Source: an uncultured Bacteriovoracaceae bacterium (GTDB lineage: Bacteria > Bdellovibrionota > Bacteriovoracia > Bacteriovoracales > Bacteriovoracaceae). From it: a DNA stretch of 64,000 bases. Under the pieces are notes generated by a model. The model saw only the letters and a program-made list of their open reading frames with translations. It did no database searches and had not been told where the DNA came from. Made by a program: the position numbers and the translations under genes. Below are positions 31,865 to 41,785 of this stretch, piece by piece (the stretch's first letter is position 1; each line of letters opens with the position of its first letter). The stretch covers positions 62,001 to 126,000 of the forward strand of contig CALHBF010000013.1 in the NCBI GenBank assembly GCA_937931205.1, given 5' to 3'.

Positions 31865-34794
31865 AAAAAGACATTATTATCTTGAATCTATGTGAAGAGC
31901 TTAGTCCTCAAATCATGGATTACTTCAATCGAAGGGAAATTCAACTTATCGATCCAAAGATTGATGAGAAAAACTATAAATGGACCCATATCCTGACTCA
32001 GAATTTACAGGATTTCTCGTTCATCAGAGAATCTTATAAAACGATTGAGAATAATATCCAGATTATCTCTCTGACTCCTGTTACGAATAAACAGAATTTC
32101 ATCTGTGCTAATGGTAAAATTGTCCTGAATGAATTTTGGATCAAATCTAAAATTAAAAATTTTATTTTAGATAAGTTTTTTCAAGAATATCTATCTCAGG
32201 ATGTTTCCTTAAGCGAAGTACGTTTTGGAACTATGGGGAAGTTTAATCTTCATAAGTTTCATATTATTGGTGATCATTTTGACCAATTAGTGTCCGCTTC
32301 GTATGAAGAGTCTGTATCTGCTGTTAATGTCAGAAGCTTTCTTGATCATACACTCATGTATCTTGCGGCCTTGAAAAATCGTCAGAAAATGGATTTTCCG
32401 CTCGAGGTCGTTTATGGGACATCCGAGGATGCCTTCGGAGTTCAATTCTATTTCTCTAGCCAGGGATTAATGATTGAAGATGTCAGTTCCGCTTTTGGCA
32501 TGGAAGGAAATCGCCATTCTGAGGAGTCCCTTCTTTCGACAGCGCTAAACCGCTGTGACTTTTTAGATTTCTCTCTTATTGAAAGTGCCAAGAAAATGGT
32601 TATTACAGCAGCTTGGGTTAAAGGTGGAGGGGTCAATGATGCCTCACTTCTTTTAACAACTCTGCCACATAAAGCAAAGTTAGTAGGATACCTACAAGAA
32701 TCAAATATCGAGCCAGCAGTTAACAATGGGGCTGACTATTTAGAGCACATACAATTACCTGAAATCCACAATGAAGAGATTCGCAGAGTCTCTGGGGAGA
32801 ATTTTAGTGAAATCATTGCGACAAGAATTTCTGACGTTCTTGAACTTGAGAGAATTCAAAGAATTGCCGGCACTGAGGAGTCAGAAGAAGAGTTGGTTCA
32901 AATCCTTAAAGAGAGCGCTCAAGAAGAAAATGACAAAATAGTATTTTCGGGTGAGAACGAATTTGAAGATGTTAAACAGATCATTTCTTCATCGTTGAGT
33001 CAGACGAGTGAGAACATTCAGAAAGATTTTATTAATTCTGATGAACTCAAAAAAATAATCATAAAATCAATTGGTGAAGAGAAACCCGAAGTTTTTAAAG
33101 TGGGATCTTTTCAGGAGAAGATTTCCAATGAGATCCAAAGAGCGATAGGAGATTTCTGTAAAGAAAAGCAGCTCAAGTCAGGTGACTTTTCTCGAGAGCA
33201 CATTCAGGAATTTCAGGCATTCTTTTTAAGTAAAGGACTTAAAGAAAATTCAATTATATTAAGTTCGGTGGCCAAAGATTTAGTAAATGATCTTCGTCAG
33301 CGCTTGAAAACGGGGCTATCTATTGAATTCCAAGAAAACTCTATTGAGACCGTTTTTGAAAAAGCTAATCAGCACGATTTCGATCAGAAAAGAATTAGAA
33401 GTGTCTTTAAGAATAATTTAAAAGAAGCTCTAGAAGCAACTTTTGGCTTTGAAGAGAAAGGTCTTATTCGAAGAGATGAAGAAGATGTCATTGCCAAGGT
33501 TCTAGGTTCTACCCCGGTTGAGCGAGAGGCTATTAAAGAGCTGGTTCAAGATGAAACGGCAGTGCAGCCTCACGAGCCTTTATTTTTAGATCATACTTCA
33601 GAAAAAGAAAAAGCCTTGATGATTCAACTTGAGGCGATGAAAAAAGATAATCAGTCACTTTTAGAAAAATTGCAGGCAACTATTCTGGAAGTCCGAGTGC
33701 TGAAGGATGCTAAGCAGACTGTCGCCGAAATCAAAGGAAAAGCAGAAGAATTAGCAGCAGGAACAATTGAGCAAGATCTTTTTGAAGCTAGCATTGCTCT
33801 GAAACAAGAACTGAAAAAGAATCTTGAAGAAGGGAGTATCCCTTCAGCCGACAAAATGAAGATCACTGAGCTTCTTGAAAGAGAAGTTCAATTGATGACA
33901 AACTTCAATGATGAGATGAAAAAGAGCAAGAAACAACAGATTGAATTATCTCAGAAAGAAAGTCTTTATATTTCAGAACTTGAAAAAATGAAACGTCAAT
34001 TGAAGGCCCGTGACTTCATGCTCACCAAGAGTAAAGAGAGTATGCAGAAAGTTTTTCAGAGAAAAGATTCAGAGATTGATAATCTGAAAGCAAAGCTTAA
34101 TAAATCGAATACTCTTCTGGCCCAAGATGAAAACAATATTTCAAGTATTGAGAATAAGCATTTAAGGATGCAGAACCTTAACCTTACGAAGCAGCTTGAA
34201 GTTTATAAAGTAAAGCTTAGTTCATTAAGTGAGAATCTCAAGAGTCGAGAAAAGCCTGATAACTCACGCGATGAGATAAGAAAGATGCAGATGGAAAAAA
34301 ATCAGATTCTTTCTCAGCTGAATCAACTTCAAAAAGAATCACATCGATGGGAAATGAAACTAAAGTCGGAGGCTGAGCGCTCGCAGATGCTTCAGACAGA
34401 GATGAAGCGTTTACAAGAAGAGCTGAGTCTTCAGGTGGAAGCAAACAAGACCAACATGAGTGCGAGTCAGAGTAATCTTGAAAAGTCTGAACCAGAGAAT
34501 CCTGTGCAAGAAATTCAGCTCTCACATATCAAAGAGCTTGAGGCGAAAGTTATTCAACTGGAGTCAAAACTTGCTGAGTCTCAGAAAAATCAGAAGTCTA
34601 ATAATACAGATGAGAAGAAGATTATTCATCTTGAAACGAGCTTGAAGAAACTTACGCAAGACATTGCTGAAGCCCGTAATGCCAGCAATGAGTTAAAGAA
34701 AGAGAGCAACAAACTACGCCAAGAGAAGACAGCACTCCAAAACCAGATTGAGCGTATGAAAAAAGATGCTCAAAAAAATAAAAAATCGGCCTAA
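31861..34794 (+). CDS. Large coiled-coil protein of unknown function
   Basis: A 977-residue cytoplasmic protein with no signal peptide. Residues 1-310 are globular (opening MKKDIIILNLCEELSPQIMDYF; includes MVITAAWVKGGGVNDASLLLTTLPHKAKLVGYL). Residues about 320-560 are helical and acidic with repeated Glu-rich stretches. From about 580 to the end it is almost continuous heptad-type coiled coil rich in Lys, Glu, Gln and Leu, ending in a basic tail (KKDAQKNKKSA). It could be a structural or scaffold protein. Overlap with the HD-GYP-like gene (ATGA) suggests they function together. I recognise no family. Confidence 0.65.
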   Translation: MKKDIIILNLCEELSPQIMDYFNRREIQLIDPKIDEKNYKWTHILTQNLQDFSFIRESYKTIENNIQIISLTPVTNKQNFICANGKIVLNEFWIKSKIKNFILDKFFQEYLSQDVSLSEVRFGTMGKFNLHKFHIIGDHFDQLVSASYEESVSAVNVRSFLDHTLMYLAALKNRQKMDFPLEVVYGTSEDAFGVQFYFSSQGLMIEDVSSAFGMEGNRHSEESLLSTALNRCDFLDFSLIESAKKMVITAAWVKGGGVNDASLLLTTLPHKAKLVGYLQESNIEPAVNNGADYLEHIQLPEIHNEEIRRVSGENFSEIIATRISDVLELERIQRIAGTEESEEELVQILKESAQEENDKIVFSGENEFEDVKQIISSSLSQTSENIQKDFINSDELKKIIIKSIGEEKPEVFKVGSFQEKISNEIQRAIGDFCKEKQLKSGDFSREHIQEFQAFFLSKGLKENSIILSSVAKDLVNDLRQRLKTGLSIEFQENSIETVFEKANQHDFDQKRIRSVFKNNLKEALEATFGFEEKGLIRRDEEDVIAKVLGSTPVEREAIKELVQDETAVQPHEPLFLDHTSEKEKALMIQLEAMKKDNQSLLEKLQATILEVRVLKDAKQTVAEIKGKAEELAAGTIEQDLFEASIALKQELKKNLEEGSIPSADKMKITELLEREVQLMTNFNDEMKKSKKQQIELSQKESLYISELEKMKRQLKARDFMLTKSKESMQKVFQRKDSEIDNLKAKLNKSNTLLAQDENNISSIENKHLRMQNLNLTKQLEVYKVKLSSLSENLKSREKPDNSRDEIRKMQMEKNQILSQLNQLQKESHRWEMKLKSEAERSQMLQTEMKRLQEELSLQVEANKTNMSASQSNLEKSEPENPVQEIQLSHIKELEAKVIQLESKLAESQKNQKSNNTDEKKIIHLETSLKKLTQDIAEARNASNELKKESNKLRQEKTALQNQIERMKKDAQKNKKSA

Positions 34795-34823
34795 AAAAAA
34801 TAACTTTGAGATATAAAAAGTTG

Positions 34824-34855
34824 TTGACACAAAACTTCATTTGTCGGAATATAGA
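34824..34855 (+). promoter_or_regulatory. Putative tRNA-Leu promoter
   Basis: A perfect TTGACA (34824-34829) precedes either AATATA (34848, spacer 18) or TATAGA (34850, spacer 20). The tRNA begins 15-16 bases after. Confidence 0.45.
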
Positions 34856-34869
34856 GCTCCGCTTCGATT

Positions 34870-34952
34870 GCCCGGTTGGTGGAATTGGTAGACACGTTAG
34901 GCTTAGAACCTAATGCGCGAGCGTGGGGGTTCGAGTCCCTCACCGGGCACCA
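34870..34952 (+). tRNA. tRNA-Leu (anticodon TAG), CCA encoded
   Basis: The acceptor stem GCCCGGT pairs with ACCGGGC. The anticodon stem TTAGG/CCTAA encloses the loop CTTAGAA with anticodon TAG, reading CUA/CUN leucine codons. A long variable arm (class II tRNA) follows, then the T arm GGGGGTTCGAGTCCCTC and a genomically encoded CCA. It has its own promoter and a strong terminator, so it is a single-gene unit. Confidence 0.97.
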
Positions 34953-34970
34953 TTAAAAAGCGGAAAGTTT

Positions 34971-35004
34971 AAAAAGCCAGGTCTCGCGCCCTGGCTTTTT
35001 TTTT
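34971..35004 (+). terminator. Intrinsic terminator after tRNA-Leu
   Basis: GCCAGG and CCTGGC, extended by flanking A and T runs, form a stem with an 8-base loop followed by nine T residues. The A-rich left side also allows it to work for the convergent minus-strand gene ending at 35007. Confidence 0.9.
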
Positions 35005-35006
35005 GC

Positions 35007-35738
35007 CTAATTTTCAACTTCACTTGATCTTCTTGCCCAATAACCACGCGCTTTGATCCAATCTATGTTCTGCGTAAATTCATTCTCTAAGAATTCCTTC
35101 ACCTTAATTGTTTCTCTGTTCTCTAATGAAACCCAGGTAAAGAAATTTCCTTCAGGCTTATCTAGAGATTTAAGAATTTCCACCATTCTTTGGCTGGAGC
35201 TGAGCTGATTGTTATTTCGATAGCTCCAAATAATCTCCACATTTTTGGCATCCGTTAATAGGGCCGCTTCATTCTCTTCTTCAACCTCGATGATTAAAAC
35301 AATTTTGGAGTAAGCAGGAATTTCAGCAATTCTTCTCAGCATACTTGGGATGTTTGTTTCGTCTCCGATCATCAAGTACCAGTCGAAAGAGTAAGGAACT
35401 ATTTGCGAGCCCCTTGGCCCTGCTACGATAAGTTCGTCGCCAATTTTAGCGTTGATGGCCCATTGAGATGCGGGACCATTGCCATGGAGGTAGAAGGCCA
35501 GCTCCAGCTCCTTGTCCTCATTATTAAAGCCCATGGGGGTATAATCCCTCATTTCTCCAGAGGGAAGGAAGACTTTGACGTGATCATCAGGGGAGAGGCT
35601 GACAAAGTCTTTTAAGTCTTCACCCGTAAAGGTTATTTTTTTGATACGGGGGTTAATCATTTCTACATTTTTAACGGCGACTTTTCTTTTTTTGATTTCA
35701 TGCATAACTGTTTTCAGTAACTTATTTGAGTTTTCCAC
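35007..35738 (-). CDS. Siderophore-interacting protein (SIP/ViuB-family ferric-chelate reductase)
   Basis: A 243-residue flavoprotein. It has the family opening NPRIKKITFTGEDLKDF, the FAD-binding RDYTPMGF (consensus R-x-Y-T), a LAFYLHGNGPASQWAINAKIGDELIVAGPRGS block and the NAD(P)H-side YLMIGDETNIPSMLRRIAEIP, ending in RGYWARRSSE. It should reduce ferric iron from siderophores in the cytoplasm. GTG start with AAGGA six bases upstream. It is divergent from a ZIP metal transporter with a palindrome between the two, consistent with metal-dependent control. Confidence 0.88.
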   Translation of the reverse strand: MENSNKLLKTVMHEIKKRKVAVKNVEMINPRIKKITFTGEDLKDFVSLSPDDHVKVFLPSGEMRDYTPMGFNNEDKELELAFYLHGNGPASQWAINAKIGDELIVAGPRGSQIVPYSFDWYLMIGDETNIPSMLRRIAEIPAYSKIVLIIEVEEENEAALLTDAKNVEIIWSYRNNNQLSSSQRMVEILKSLDKPEGNFFTWVSLENRETIKVKEFLENEFTQNIDWIKARGYWARRSSEVEN

Positions 35739-35778
35739 GTGTTTTCCTTTCTACTGCATCCCAACAATACAAGAATGT

Positions 35779-35808
35779 TTGACGGGTCAATTGATTGTTT
35801 GATATATT
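35779..35808 (+). promoter_or_regulatory. Putative promoter of the ZIP transporter gene
   Basis: TTGACG (35779-35784) and TATATT (35803-35808) separated by 18 bp. Transcription from here would begin after the upstream TTG and near the ATG at 35813, supporting translation start at 35882. Confidence 0.45.
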
Positions 35809-35812
35809 AAAC
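35797..35812. promoter_or_regulatory. Palindrome overlapping the ZIP gene -10 (candidate metal-regulator operator)
   Basis: GTTTGATATATTAAAC is a 16-base inverted repeat with one mismatched pair, lying over the -10 box of the ZIP gene and about 60 bases upstream of the divergent SIP gene. Its inner 14 bases share the form TTTGRTATAYYRAA with the sequence over the feoAB -10 box. Confidence 0.4.
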
Positions 35813-35881
35813 ATGTTTGTTATAGAATGTCACTTGTTAAGCTTGTTATCTTTAGCTGCAAAGCAGAAGGGGTGGATAGGC

Positions 35882-36697
35882 ATGAGTTTTTCTAATTGGT
35901 CACATTTCTCGCCAGTTTTCTTGGCCTTTGTGGCCACAACTTTTACCTGGTTTTTAACAGCACTTGGGTCGGCGACAGTTTTTTTCTTTAAGTCCCTTAA
36001 TCAAAAGTTTTTTGATGGAATGCTTGGATTTACCGGCGGGGTAATGATTGCTGCTAGCTTCTGGTCATTGCTTAATCCAGCAATAGAAATGAGTTCAGGA
36101 TCAGGGATTATCAAGGCCCTTCCTGCGACGATTGGTTTTCTCATAGGAGGAGGTTTCTTATGGGGATTGGATAAATTAATTCCGCATCTTCATATTAATC
36201 ATCCGATGAGTGAAGCGGAAGGAGTTGCTACCAACTGGCATGGAACAACACTCCTAGTTCTTGCAATCACTCTTCATAATATTCCTGAAGGTCTGGCCGT
36301 AGGAGTGCTATTTGGTGCTGCTGCTCAAGGAGTGGAAGGTGCGAATTTTTCAGGTGCCATAAGTCTGGCCATTGGAATAGGTATTCAGAATTTTCCGGAG
36401 GGGATGTCAGTGGCCTTTCCATTGAGGCGACTTGGGATGTCTCGAGGGAAGAGCTTTTTTTATGGCCAGTTATCCGCCATTGTTGAGCCTATTGCTGGGG
36501 TAGCAGGGGCGATGATGGCCGCCCATATGACTGGTTTTTTACCTTATGCGCTCTCTTTTGCAGCAGGTGCCATGATTTATGTGGTGGTTGAGGAAGTTAT
36601 CCCAGAATCGCATAAAAACAACTATGCCGACAGTTCTACTTTAGGACTTATGTTGGGATTTGCAGTGATGATGATTCTCGATGTAGGACTTTCATGA
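35882..36697 (+). CDS. ZIP-family divalent metal transporter
   Basis: A 271-residue inner-membrane protein with eight predicted membrane segments, GufA/ZupT-like. The metal-pore helices carry the family motifs: TLHNIPEGLAVG in helix 4, QNFPEGMSVAFP in helix 5 and VVVEEVIPE in a later helix. A His-containing loop (PHLHINHP) precedes helix 4. It imports zinc, iron or manganese. The ATG at 35882 is supported by AGAAGGGG upstream; a 29-codon TTG extension overlaps the promoter and is rejected. Divergent SIP gene suggests iron, by inference. Confidence 0.9.
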   Translation: MSFSNWSHFSPVFLAFVATTFTWFLTALGSATVFFFKSLNQKFFDGMLGFTGGVMIAASFWSLLNPAIEMSSGSGIIKALPATIGFLIGGGFLWGLDKLIPHLHINHPMSEAEGVATNWHGTTLLVLAITLHNIPEGLAVGVLFGAAAQGVEGANFSGAISLAIGIGIQNFPEGMSVAFPLRRLGMSRGKSFFYGQLSAIVEPIAGVAGAMMAAHMTGFLPYALSFAAGAMIYVVVEEVIPESHKNNYADSSTLGLMLGFAVMMILDVGLS

Positions 36698-36699
36698 AA

Positions 36700-36729
36700 A
36701 ACGACCTCACTTTGAATCGTGAGGTCGTT
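36700..36729. terminator. Bidirectional hairpin between ZIP and porin-like genes
   Basis: AACGACCTCAC and GTGAGGTCGTT form a perfect 11-bp stem with an 8-base loop, followed on the minus strand by a T run. It terminates the minus-strand porin-like gene and lies three bases past the ZIP stop codon. Confidence 0.8.
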
Positions 36730-36737
36730 AGTATGCT

Positions 36738-37811
36738 CTAAAACCAAAAGGCGAGCGAGGAAACAAAGAAGCCATTTAATCTGCTGAGATTGGAAGTACT
36801 TTGAGGATAAATTTTATCTTTCGAGTAGAATCCTCTTAACTCCATTCGGCACAGAACGTTTTGATCGAGTTTTCGGTCGAAGTTGACCGAGGTTCCTATG
36901 ACCTGGAAACCATTTACCGAATTAGTATCAACATTGGCACGATGGCGATCATTGTAATATTCCCCTCGAAAAGTAATGGAATCTCTTTCATCGAGTACAT
37001 GTCTGGCCGTCATAGTGAAGGCATACCAGCTATCAACTCCATTATTTTCTCTCTGTGATTGATGTCCAAAATCGATAGTTGCGATATATTGCCAAGCTTG
37101 AGATTGTTGATAGTTAAGTATGAAATTATGATAGACGCGAAATCGGGGGTTCGGAGAAGTTACCTCTTCATCTCCAAGAAAGTTGTTATAGGTAAAAGTT
37201 GTTGAAGGAGAGAGTGCATTTTTATACTGCATTCCAAGAGCTTTTCCTTGATTGTTCTCCGATATATTTTGCCATCCATTGAGAAGTTGAATTTGAATTA
37301 CTTCTTTGTTTGAGAGTTGGTGCTCTAAGCGAAGACCTGAGGAATAATAGGGGACATAATCAAGATTTAGAGATCTGGTATAAGTCATATTATCTTTTGA
37401 AATCCATGACTCTGATCCGATATTCCCTAAAAAAATACCCATATCAATCCAAGTGCTATCTGTAATTTTGGTTCCTACGAAAGCTTCTTGAAAAATCTGT
37501 GCATCACGTGGACCTGAAGTTGTTCCTTGTGTTGGTTCTCCTGCATAATTTTTAGAGACAGAGTTTCCATACTGTAGTGCTATTCTTCCTCTTGTCCTTT
37601 CTCGTTTTAAAGCAACATCAAGAAAGGCGAGATTCACATTGAATTCATTGTGTCTAACCGGCTGAGTTGTAAAACTCCGTTCATGAGACTGAGGAGAATT
37701 GAAATCATAAGCATAATATGTATCAAGAAAACCTCCTATCTTTAGCCCTTCCGGGATTTGTGCCCAGGCGTTAGTTGTTATAGCAAGAAAAGTAATAATT
37801 TTTAATTTCAT
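36738..37811 (-). CDS. Outer-membrane porin-like beta-barrel (OmpL/bbp2-like)
   Basis: A 357-residue exported protein. Signal peptide MKLKIITFLAITTNAWAQ; mature part starts LKIGGFLDTYYAYDFNSP and contains many amphipathic strands (RGRIALQYGNS, GLRLEHQLSN, YNNFLGDE, FTMTARHVLDERDSITFRGEYY), ending FVSSLAFWF with a terminal aromatic as in outer-membrane barrels. The 'FGYGYVDVYYAYDFN' type opening is like the beta-barrel porin-2 family. The ATG at 37811 has AGGA five bases upstream; the 15-codon extension is rejected. It is divergent from kdpABCDE, so potassium-related expression is possible. Confidence 0.78.
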   Translation of the reverse strand: MKLKIITFLAITTNAWAQIPEGLKIGGFLDTYYAYDFNSPQSHERSFTTQPVRHNEFNVNLAFLDVALKRERTRGRIALQYGNSVSKNYAGEPTQGTTSGPRDAQIFQEAFVGTKITDSTWIDMGIFLGNIGSESWISKDNMTYTRSLNLDYVPYYSSGLRLEHQLSNKEVIQIQLLNGWQNISENNQGKALGMQYKNALSPSTTFTYNNFLGDEEVTSPNPRFRVYHNFILNYQQSQAWQYIATIDFGHQSQRENNGVDSWYAFTMTARHVLDERDSITFRGEYYNDRHRANVDTNSVNGFQVIGTSVNFDRKLDQNVLCRMELRGFYSKDKIYPQSTSNLSRLNGFFVSSLAFWF

Positions 37812-37892
37812 GATATTCCTAGTGTTGAATTCACTAGAATTAAGCGTATCGGCCATAAAAATGGCATAAAAAGTTTGTCTGTTTGAATAAAA

Positions 37893-37919
37893 TTTTTATA
37901 AAAGGGGATTTTTTTATAA
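37893..37919 (+). promoter_or_regulatory. Direct repeats TTTTTATAA upstream of kdpA (candidate KdpE site)
   Basis: TTTTTATAA occurs at 37893-37901 and 37911-37919, starts 18 bp apart (nearly two helical turns), in an AT-rich divergent region. The known E. coli KdpE site is also a T-rich TTTATAC-type sequence, so this is a plausible KdpE target serving kdpA and perhaps the divergent porin gene. Inference only. Confidence 0.35.
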
Positions 37920-37995
37920 TTTTTTAATGTTCCTGAGCAAACTTTAAATACCTTTTATATCTAGATTGATTAAGACTCTTCTCAGAGGAGTTTTT

Positions 37996-39687
37996 ATGCA
38001 AACAGAGGCCATTTTTTACAATGTATTTTTTGTTATTGTTCTTTTATCGCTCGGTTACCCATTAGGTTTGTTCATTGCACGTATTTTCGAAGGTGACATT
38101 CCTAAGAGAGTGTCCTTTTTGAAACCAGTGGAGAATTTAATTTATCGAGTTTCAGGGATTAATCCACAAACCAAATTTTCGGCACCGACTTATTTTCTTC
38201 ATCTCCTAACTTTCAATTTGATGGGGTTAGTTTTGTTGATTTTAATACTGATGGGACAAGGATTTCTGCCTTTAAATCCCCAGAGTGTTTCAGGTCTAGA
38301 TTTTCCATTAGCATTTAATACCGCGGTTAGTTTTATTACTAATACGAACTGGCAAGCCTACTCTGGTGAAGTCAGTTTATCTTACTTTTCTCAAATGGTA
38401 GGTCTTACGACCCAAAACTTTCTTTCCGCTTCAACGGGTTTAGCCGTCATTATGGTGGTAGTGAATGGACTTAATCAAAAGTCAGAAAAAATAATCGGGA
38501 ATTTTTGGGTTGATATGGTGAGAATGAATCTTTATCTCCTTTTGCCATTGGCCTGTATTCTAGCGCTGATACTCATAGGTCAAGGAGTCATTCAAAATTT
38601 CTCACCATACATAAAATCACTTACTCTTGAAGGTATTGAGCAAGTTATTCCTATGGGACCTGCGGCATCTCAGATTGCGATCAAGCAGCTGGGAACCAAC
38701 GGAGGAGGATTTTTTGGAGTTAACTCTGCACATCCTTTTGAAAACCCAACCCCATTCTCTAATTTTTTGCAGATGCTTTCGATTCTACTTATACCAGTTG
38801 CGCAAGTTTTTGCTTTTGGGAAACTCGTCAAAAATGAAAGACAAGGGTTCTCTATCGCTGCAGCGATGTCTGTGATCTTTATTGTCCTTCTTACTTTTTC
38901 TCTTTGGAGTGAATTTACAACAATTCCATCTTGGGCAGGTGATATTCCACTTGAAGGAAAAGAATTGAGATTTGGCACCAATGAAAGTGTACTTTGGTCA
39001 GTGGTAACTACAGCAGCTTCTAATGGTTCTGTGAATGCCATGCATTCATCTCTTTCTCCACTTTCTGGATTAGTAGCTCTCTTTAACATGATGACTGGAG
39101 AAGTTGTTTTTGGAGGAGTTGGTTCTGGTCTTTATGGTATGTTTTTATATGTAATCCTCACTGTTTTTGTCGCAGGTCTGATGGTTGGGAGAACTCCTGA
39201 ATATTTAGGTAAAAGAATTGAGGCATACGAAATTAAATTGGCGATGATTGGAATACTGATTCCTTCAGCATTAATATTGATTGGAGCTGGGGTAGCCTCA
39301 GTTTCCGATTGGGCATTATCCTCACTTTCTCACCAAGGGCCGCACGGATTATCTGAAATCCTCTATGCATTTACTTCGACATCCGGAAACAACGGCTCTG
39401 CCTTCGCTGGTTTTAATGTTAACACTCCTGTCATTAATATTGTTTTAGGTCTCTGTATGTTTATTTCTCGCTTCATTGTGATCTACGCTGTCATTATGAT
39501 TTCAGGATCTCTTGTCGCCAAAAAATATACGCCAGTTACTGCAGGAACATTTCCTACTGACTCATATCTTTTCTCTATTCTGTTGATAGGTGTTGTATTT
39601 ATTGTAGGAGCCCTTACATTTTTTCCGGCCTTAACTTTAGGGCCTATTGCAGAACATTTTTTGACAATTTATGGAATTACATTCTGA
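37996..39687 (+). CDS. kdpA: Potassium-transporting ATPase potassium-binding subunit KdpA
   Basis: A 563-residue channel-like subunit of the KdpFABC potassium pump. Selectivity-filter-type segments are visible: [49 protein letters not shown] and [13 protein letters not shown], the four degenerate P-loops. The GGAG five bases before the ATG at 37996 decides the start; ten extra codons upstream are unlikely. No kdpF peptide is visible before or after it. First gene of kdpABCDE. Confidence 0.96.
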   Translation: MQTEAIFYNVFFVIVLLSLGYPLGLFIARIFEGDIPKRVSFLKPVENLIYRVSGINPQTKFSAPTYFLHLLTFNLMGLVLLILILMGQGFLPLNPQSVSGLDFPLAFNTAVSFITNTNWQAYSGEVSLSYFSQMVGLTTQNFLSASTGLAVIMVVVNGLNQKSEKIIGNFWVDMVRMNLYLLLPLACILALILIGQGVIQNFSPYIKSLTLEGIEQVIPMGPAASQIAIKQLGTNGGGFFGVNSAHPFENPTPFSNFLQMLSILLIPVAQVFAFGKLVKNERQGFSIAAAMSVIFIVLLTFSLWSEFTTIPSWAGDIPLEGKELRFGTNESVLWSVVTTAASNGSVNAMHSSLSPLSGLVALFNMMTGEVVFGGVGSGLYGMFLYVILTVFVAGLMVGRTPEYLGKRIEAYEIKLAMIGILIPSALILIGAGVASVSDWALSSLSHQGPHGLSEILYAFTSTSGNNGSAFAGFNVNTPVINIVLGLCMFISRFIVIYAVIMISGSLVAKKYTPVTAGTFPTDSYLFSILLIGVVFIVGALTFFPALTLGPIAEHFLTIYGITF

Positions 39688-39694
39688 GGTATAT

Positions 39695-41776
39695 ATGTCA
39701 CATCATTCAAAAAATATTCTTTTTACTAAGAAAGATATACTTAAAGGCATCCACGATTCTTTTAAGAAGCTTAATCCTAGAGATCAGATAAGAAATCCTG
39801 TCATGTTCATTGTTTTTATTGGTGCAATCATGACCTCTGCGATCGTTTCCTATGAGAGTTGGTTAGGACATTTTTCTGGATTCAATTTGCAAATAGCTAT
39901 TTGGTTATGGGTCACAGTCCTATTTGCTAACTTTGCTGAGGCCATTGCTGAAGGGAAAGGGAAGGCACAGGCTGAATCTCTTAAGAACGTGAAGAGCGAA
40001 ACAATGGCAAAACTATGGACTGGGAAAACACATGTATTAATATCTGCAGCAGAATTGAATAAAGGGGAAGTTGTTCTCTGTGAAGCCGGAGATGTTATAC
40101 CAGGAGATGGTGAGGTGGTAGAAGGGATTGCAAGTGTAGATGAATCTGCAATTACTGGTGAATCAGCTCCTGTCATTCGTGAATCAGGAGGAGATCGCTC
40201 AGCTGTCACCGCCGGAACAAAAGTGATTTCAGACCGAATAATTATTCGAATAACAGCAGCACAAGGTGAAACTTATATTGATAAGTTGATATCAATGGTT
40301 GAAGGCGCCAATCGACAACCGACTCCCAATGAAATAGCTCTTTCCACTTTACTCATTGGCCTAACAGCAATTTTTTTATTAGCAGTAGGATCTTTAAAGG
40401 GATTAATGAGTTATTCTGAAACTCAGTCTAACTCCGTACAGTCTTTAGCTACTATCCCAGTGCTTATTGCTCTTCTCGTTTGCCTTATTCCAACCACTAT
40501 TGGTGGACTGTTGTCCGCCATTGGTATCTCTGGAATGGAGAGACTTTTGAAAAAAAATATTATTGCGAAGTCTGGTCGGGCCGTTGAAGCAGCGGGAGAT
40601 GTGGATGTTCTTCTTTTGGATAAGACTGGGACGATCACAATAGGTAATCGTCAAGCATCTGAGTTCATACCTTCTTCTTATTCGAATGCAGATGACGTTG
40701 CACGAGCTGCATTCTTAGCGAGTATAAAGGATGAAACCCCTGAGGGGAGATCTATTGTGAAGCTTGCAGAAATCGGTCATAAAATTCAGAACATCGAATT
40801 AAAGAATCAGGCAATGACTTTTATCCCATTCAGTGCTGAAACAAGAATGTCAGGTTTAGATTTAACTGAAGCTGGAGAAGTACAGTATTACAGAAAAGGA
40901 GCTCCAGACTCTGTTACTAAATGGATTACGAATCAGGGAGGACAAGTCCATCCGATAATTAAGAACGCTGCCGAGAAAATTGCAAAATCAGGAGGGACAC
41001 CGCTTTTTGTTGCTCACAATAATAAAGTGCTTGGAGTGATCCATCTGAAAGATATTGTGAAGGCAGGAATTAAAGAGAGATTTCTTGAATTAAGAAAAAT
41101 GGGAATTAAGACAGTCATGATTACAGGTGACAATCCCATCACTGCTGCAGCTATTGCGGCAGAGGCGGGTGTAGACGACTTTCTAGCGGAAGCAACTCCT
41201 GAATCAAAAATGAATAAAATCCGTGAAGAGCAAAGAGCAGGGAGAATGGTAGCGATGGTAGGAGATGGCACCAATGATGCTCCAGCTCTAGCTCAAGCCG
41301 ATGTTGGTGTTGCAATGAATACTGGGACTCAGGCTGCACGAGAGGCCGGTAATATGGTTGATCTGGATTCTAATCCCACAAAACTCATTGAGGTCGTTGA
41401 AACTGGTAAGCAACTTTTGATGACAAGAGGGGCCCTTACTACATTCTCCATGGCCAATGATGTCGCCAAGTATTTTGCGATACTGCCTGCCTTATTTACT
41501 GGGATTTATATTGTAAATAATATTCCAGCGCTAAAATCTCTAGATGTGATGTCTTTGCATTCTGCTCAAAGTGCTATTCTTTCGGCAGTTATTTTTAATG
41601 CTTTAATTATTATAGTCCTTATCCCTTTAGCACTTAAAGGTGTTCCATATCGCTCATTGTCGGCTAAGGAAATCCTTCGAAGAAATCTTTTAATCTATGG
41701 GATAGGAGGGATCATTGTTCCCTTTATTGGGATCAAGCTTATTGATCTTTTTATAGTTGGTATTGGACTTATTTAG
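39695..41776 (+). CDS. kdpB: Potassium-transporting ATPase ATP-binding subunit KdpB
   Basis: A 693-residue P-type ATPase. Key motifs are intact: [11 protein letters not shown] (actuator TGES), DKTGT with phosphorylated Asp309, the KdpB nucleotide-binding segment around [12 protein letters not shown] and [15 protein letters not shown] and [12 protein letters not shown]. The [20 protein letters not shown] and [12 protein letters not shown] helices carry the KdpB membrane features. GAGG before the ATG at 39695 sets the start 7 bases after the kdpA stop. Confidence 0.97.
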   Translation: MSHHSKNILFTKKDILKGIHDSFKKLNPRDQIRNPVMFIVFIGAIMTSAIVSYESWLGHFSGFNLQIAIWLWVTVLFANFAEAIAEGKGKAQAESLKNVKSETMAKLWTGKTHVLISAAELNKGEVVLCEAGDVIPGDGEVVEGIASVDESAITGESAPVIRESGGDRSAVTAGTKVISDRIIIRITAAQGETYIDKLISMVEGANRQPTPNEIALSTLLIGLTAIFLLAVGSLKGLMSYSETQSNSVQSLATIPVLIALLVCLIPTTIGGLLSAIGISGMERLLKKNIIAKSGRAVEAAGDVDVLLLDKTGTITIGNRQASEFIPSSYSNADDVARAAFLASIKDETPEGRSIVKLAEIGHKIQNIELKNQAMTFIPFSAETRMSGLDLTEAGEVQYYRKGAPDSVTKWITNQGGQVHPIIKNAAEKIAKSGGTPLFVAHNNKVLGVIHLKDIVKAGIKERFLELRKMGIKTVMITGDNPITAAAIAAEAGVDDFLAEATPESKMNKIREEQRAGRMVAMVGDGTNDAPALAQADVGVAMNTGTQAAREAGNMVDLDSNPTKLIEVVETGKQLLMTRGALTTFSMANDVAKYFAILPALFTGIYIVNNIPALKSLDVMSLHSAQSAILSAVIFNALIIIVLIPLALKGVPYRSLSAKEILRRNLLIYGIGGIIVPFIGIKLIDLFIVGIGLI

Positions 41777-41785
41777 GAGATGTAT

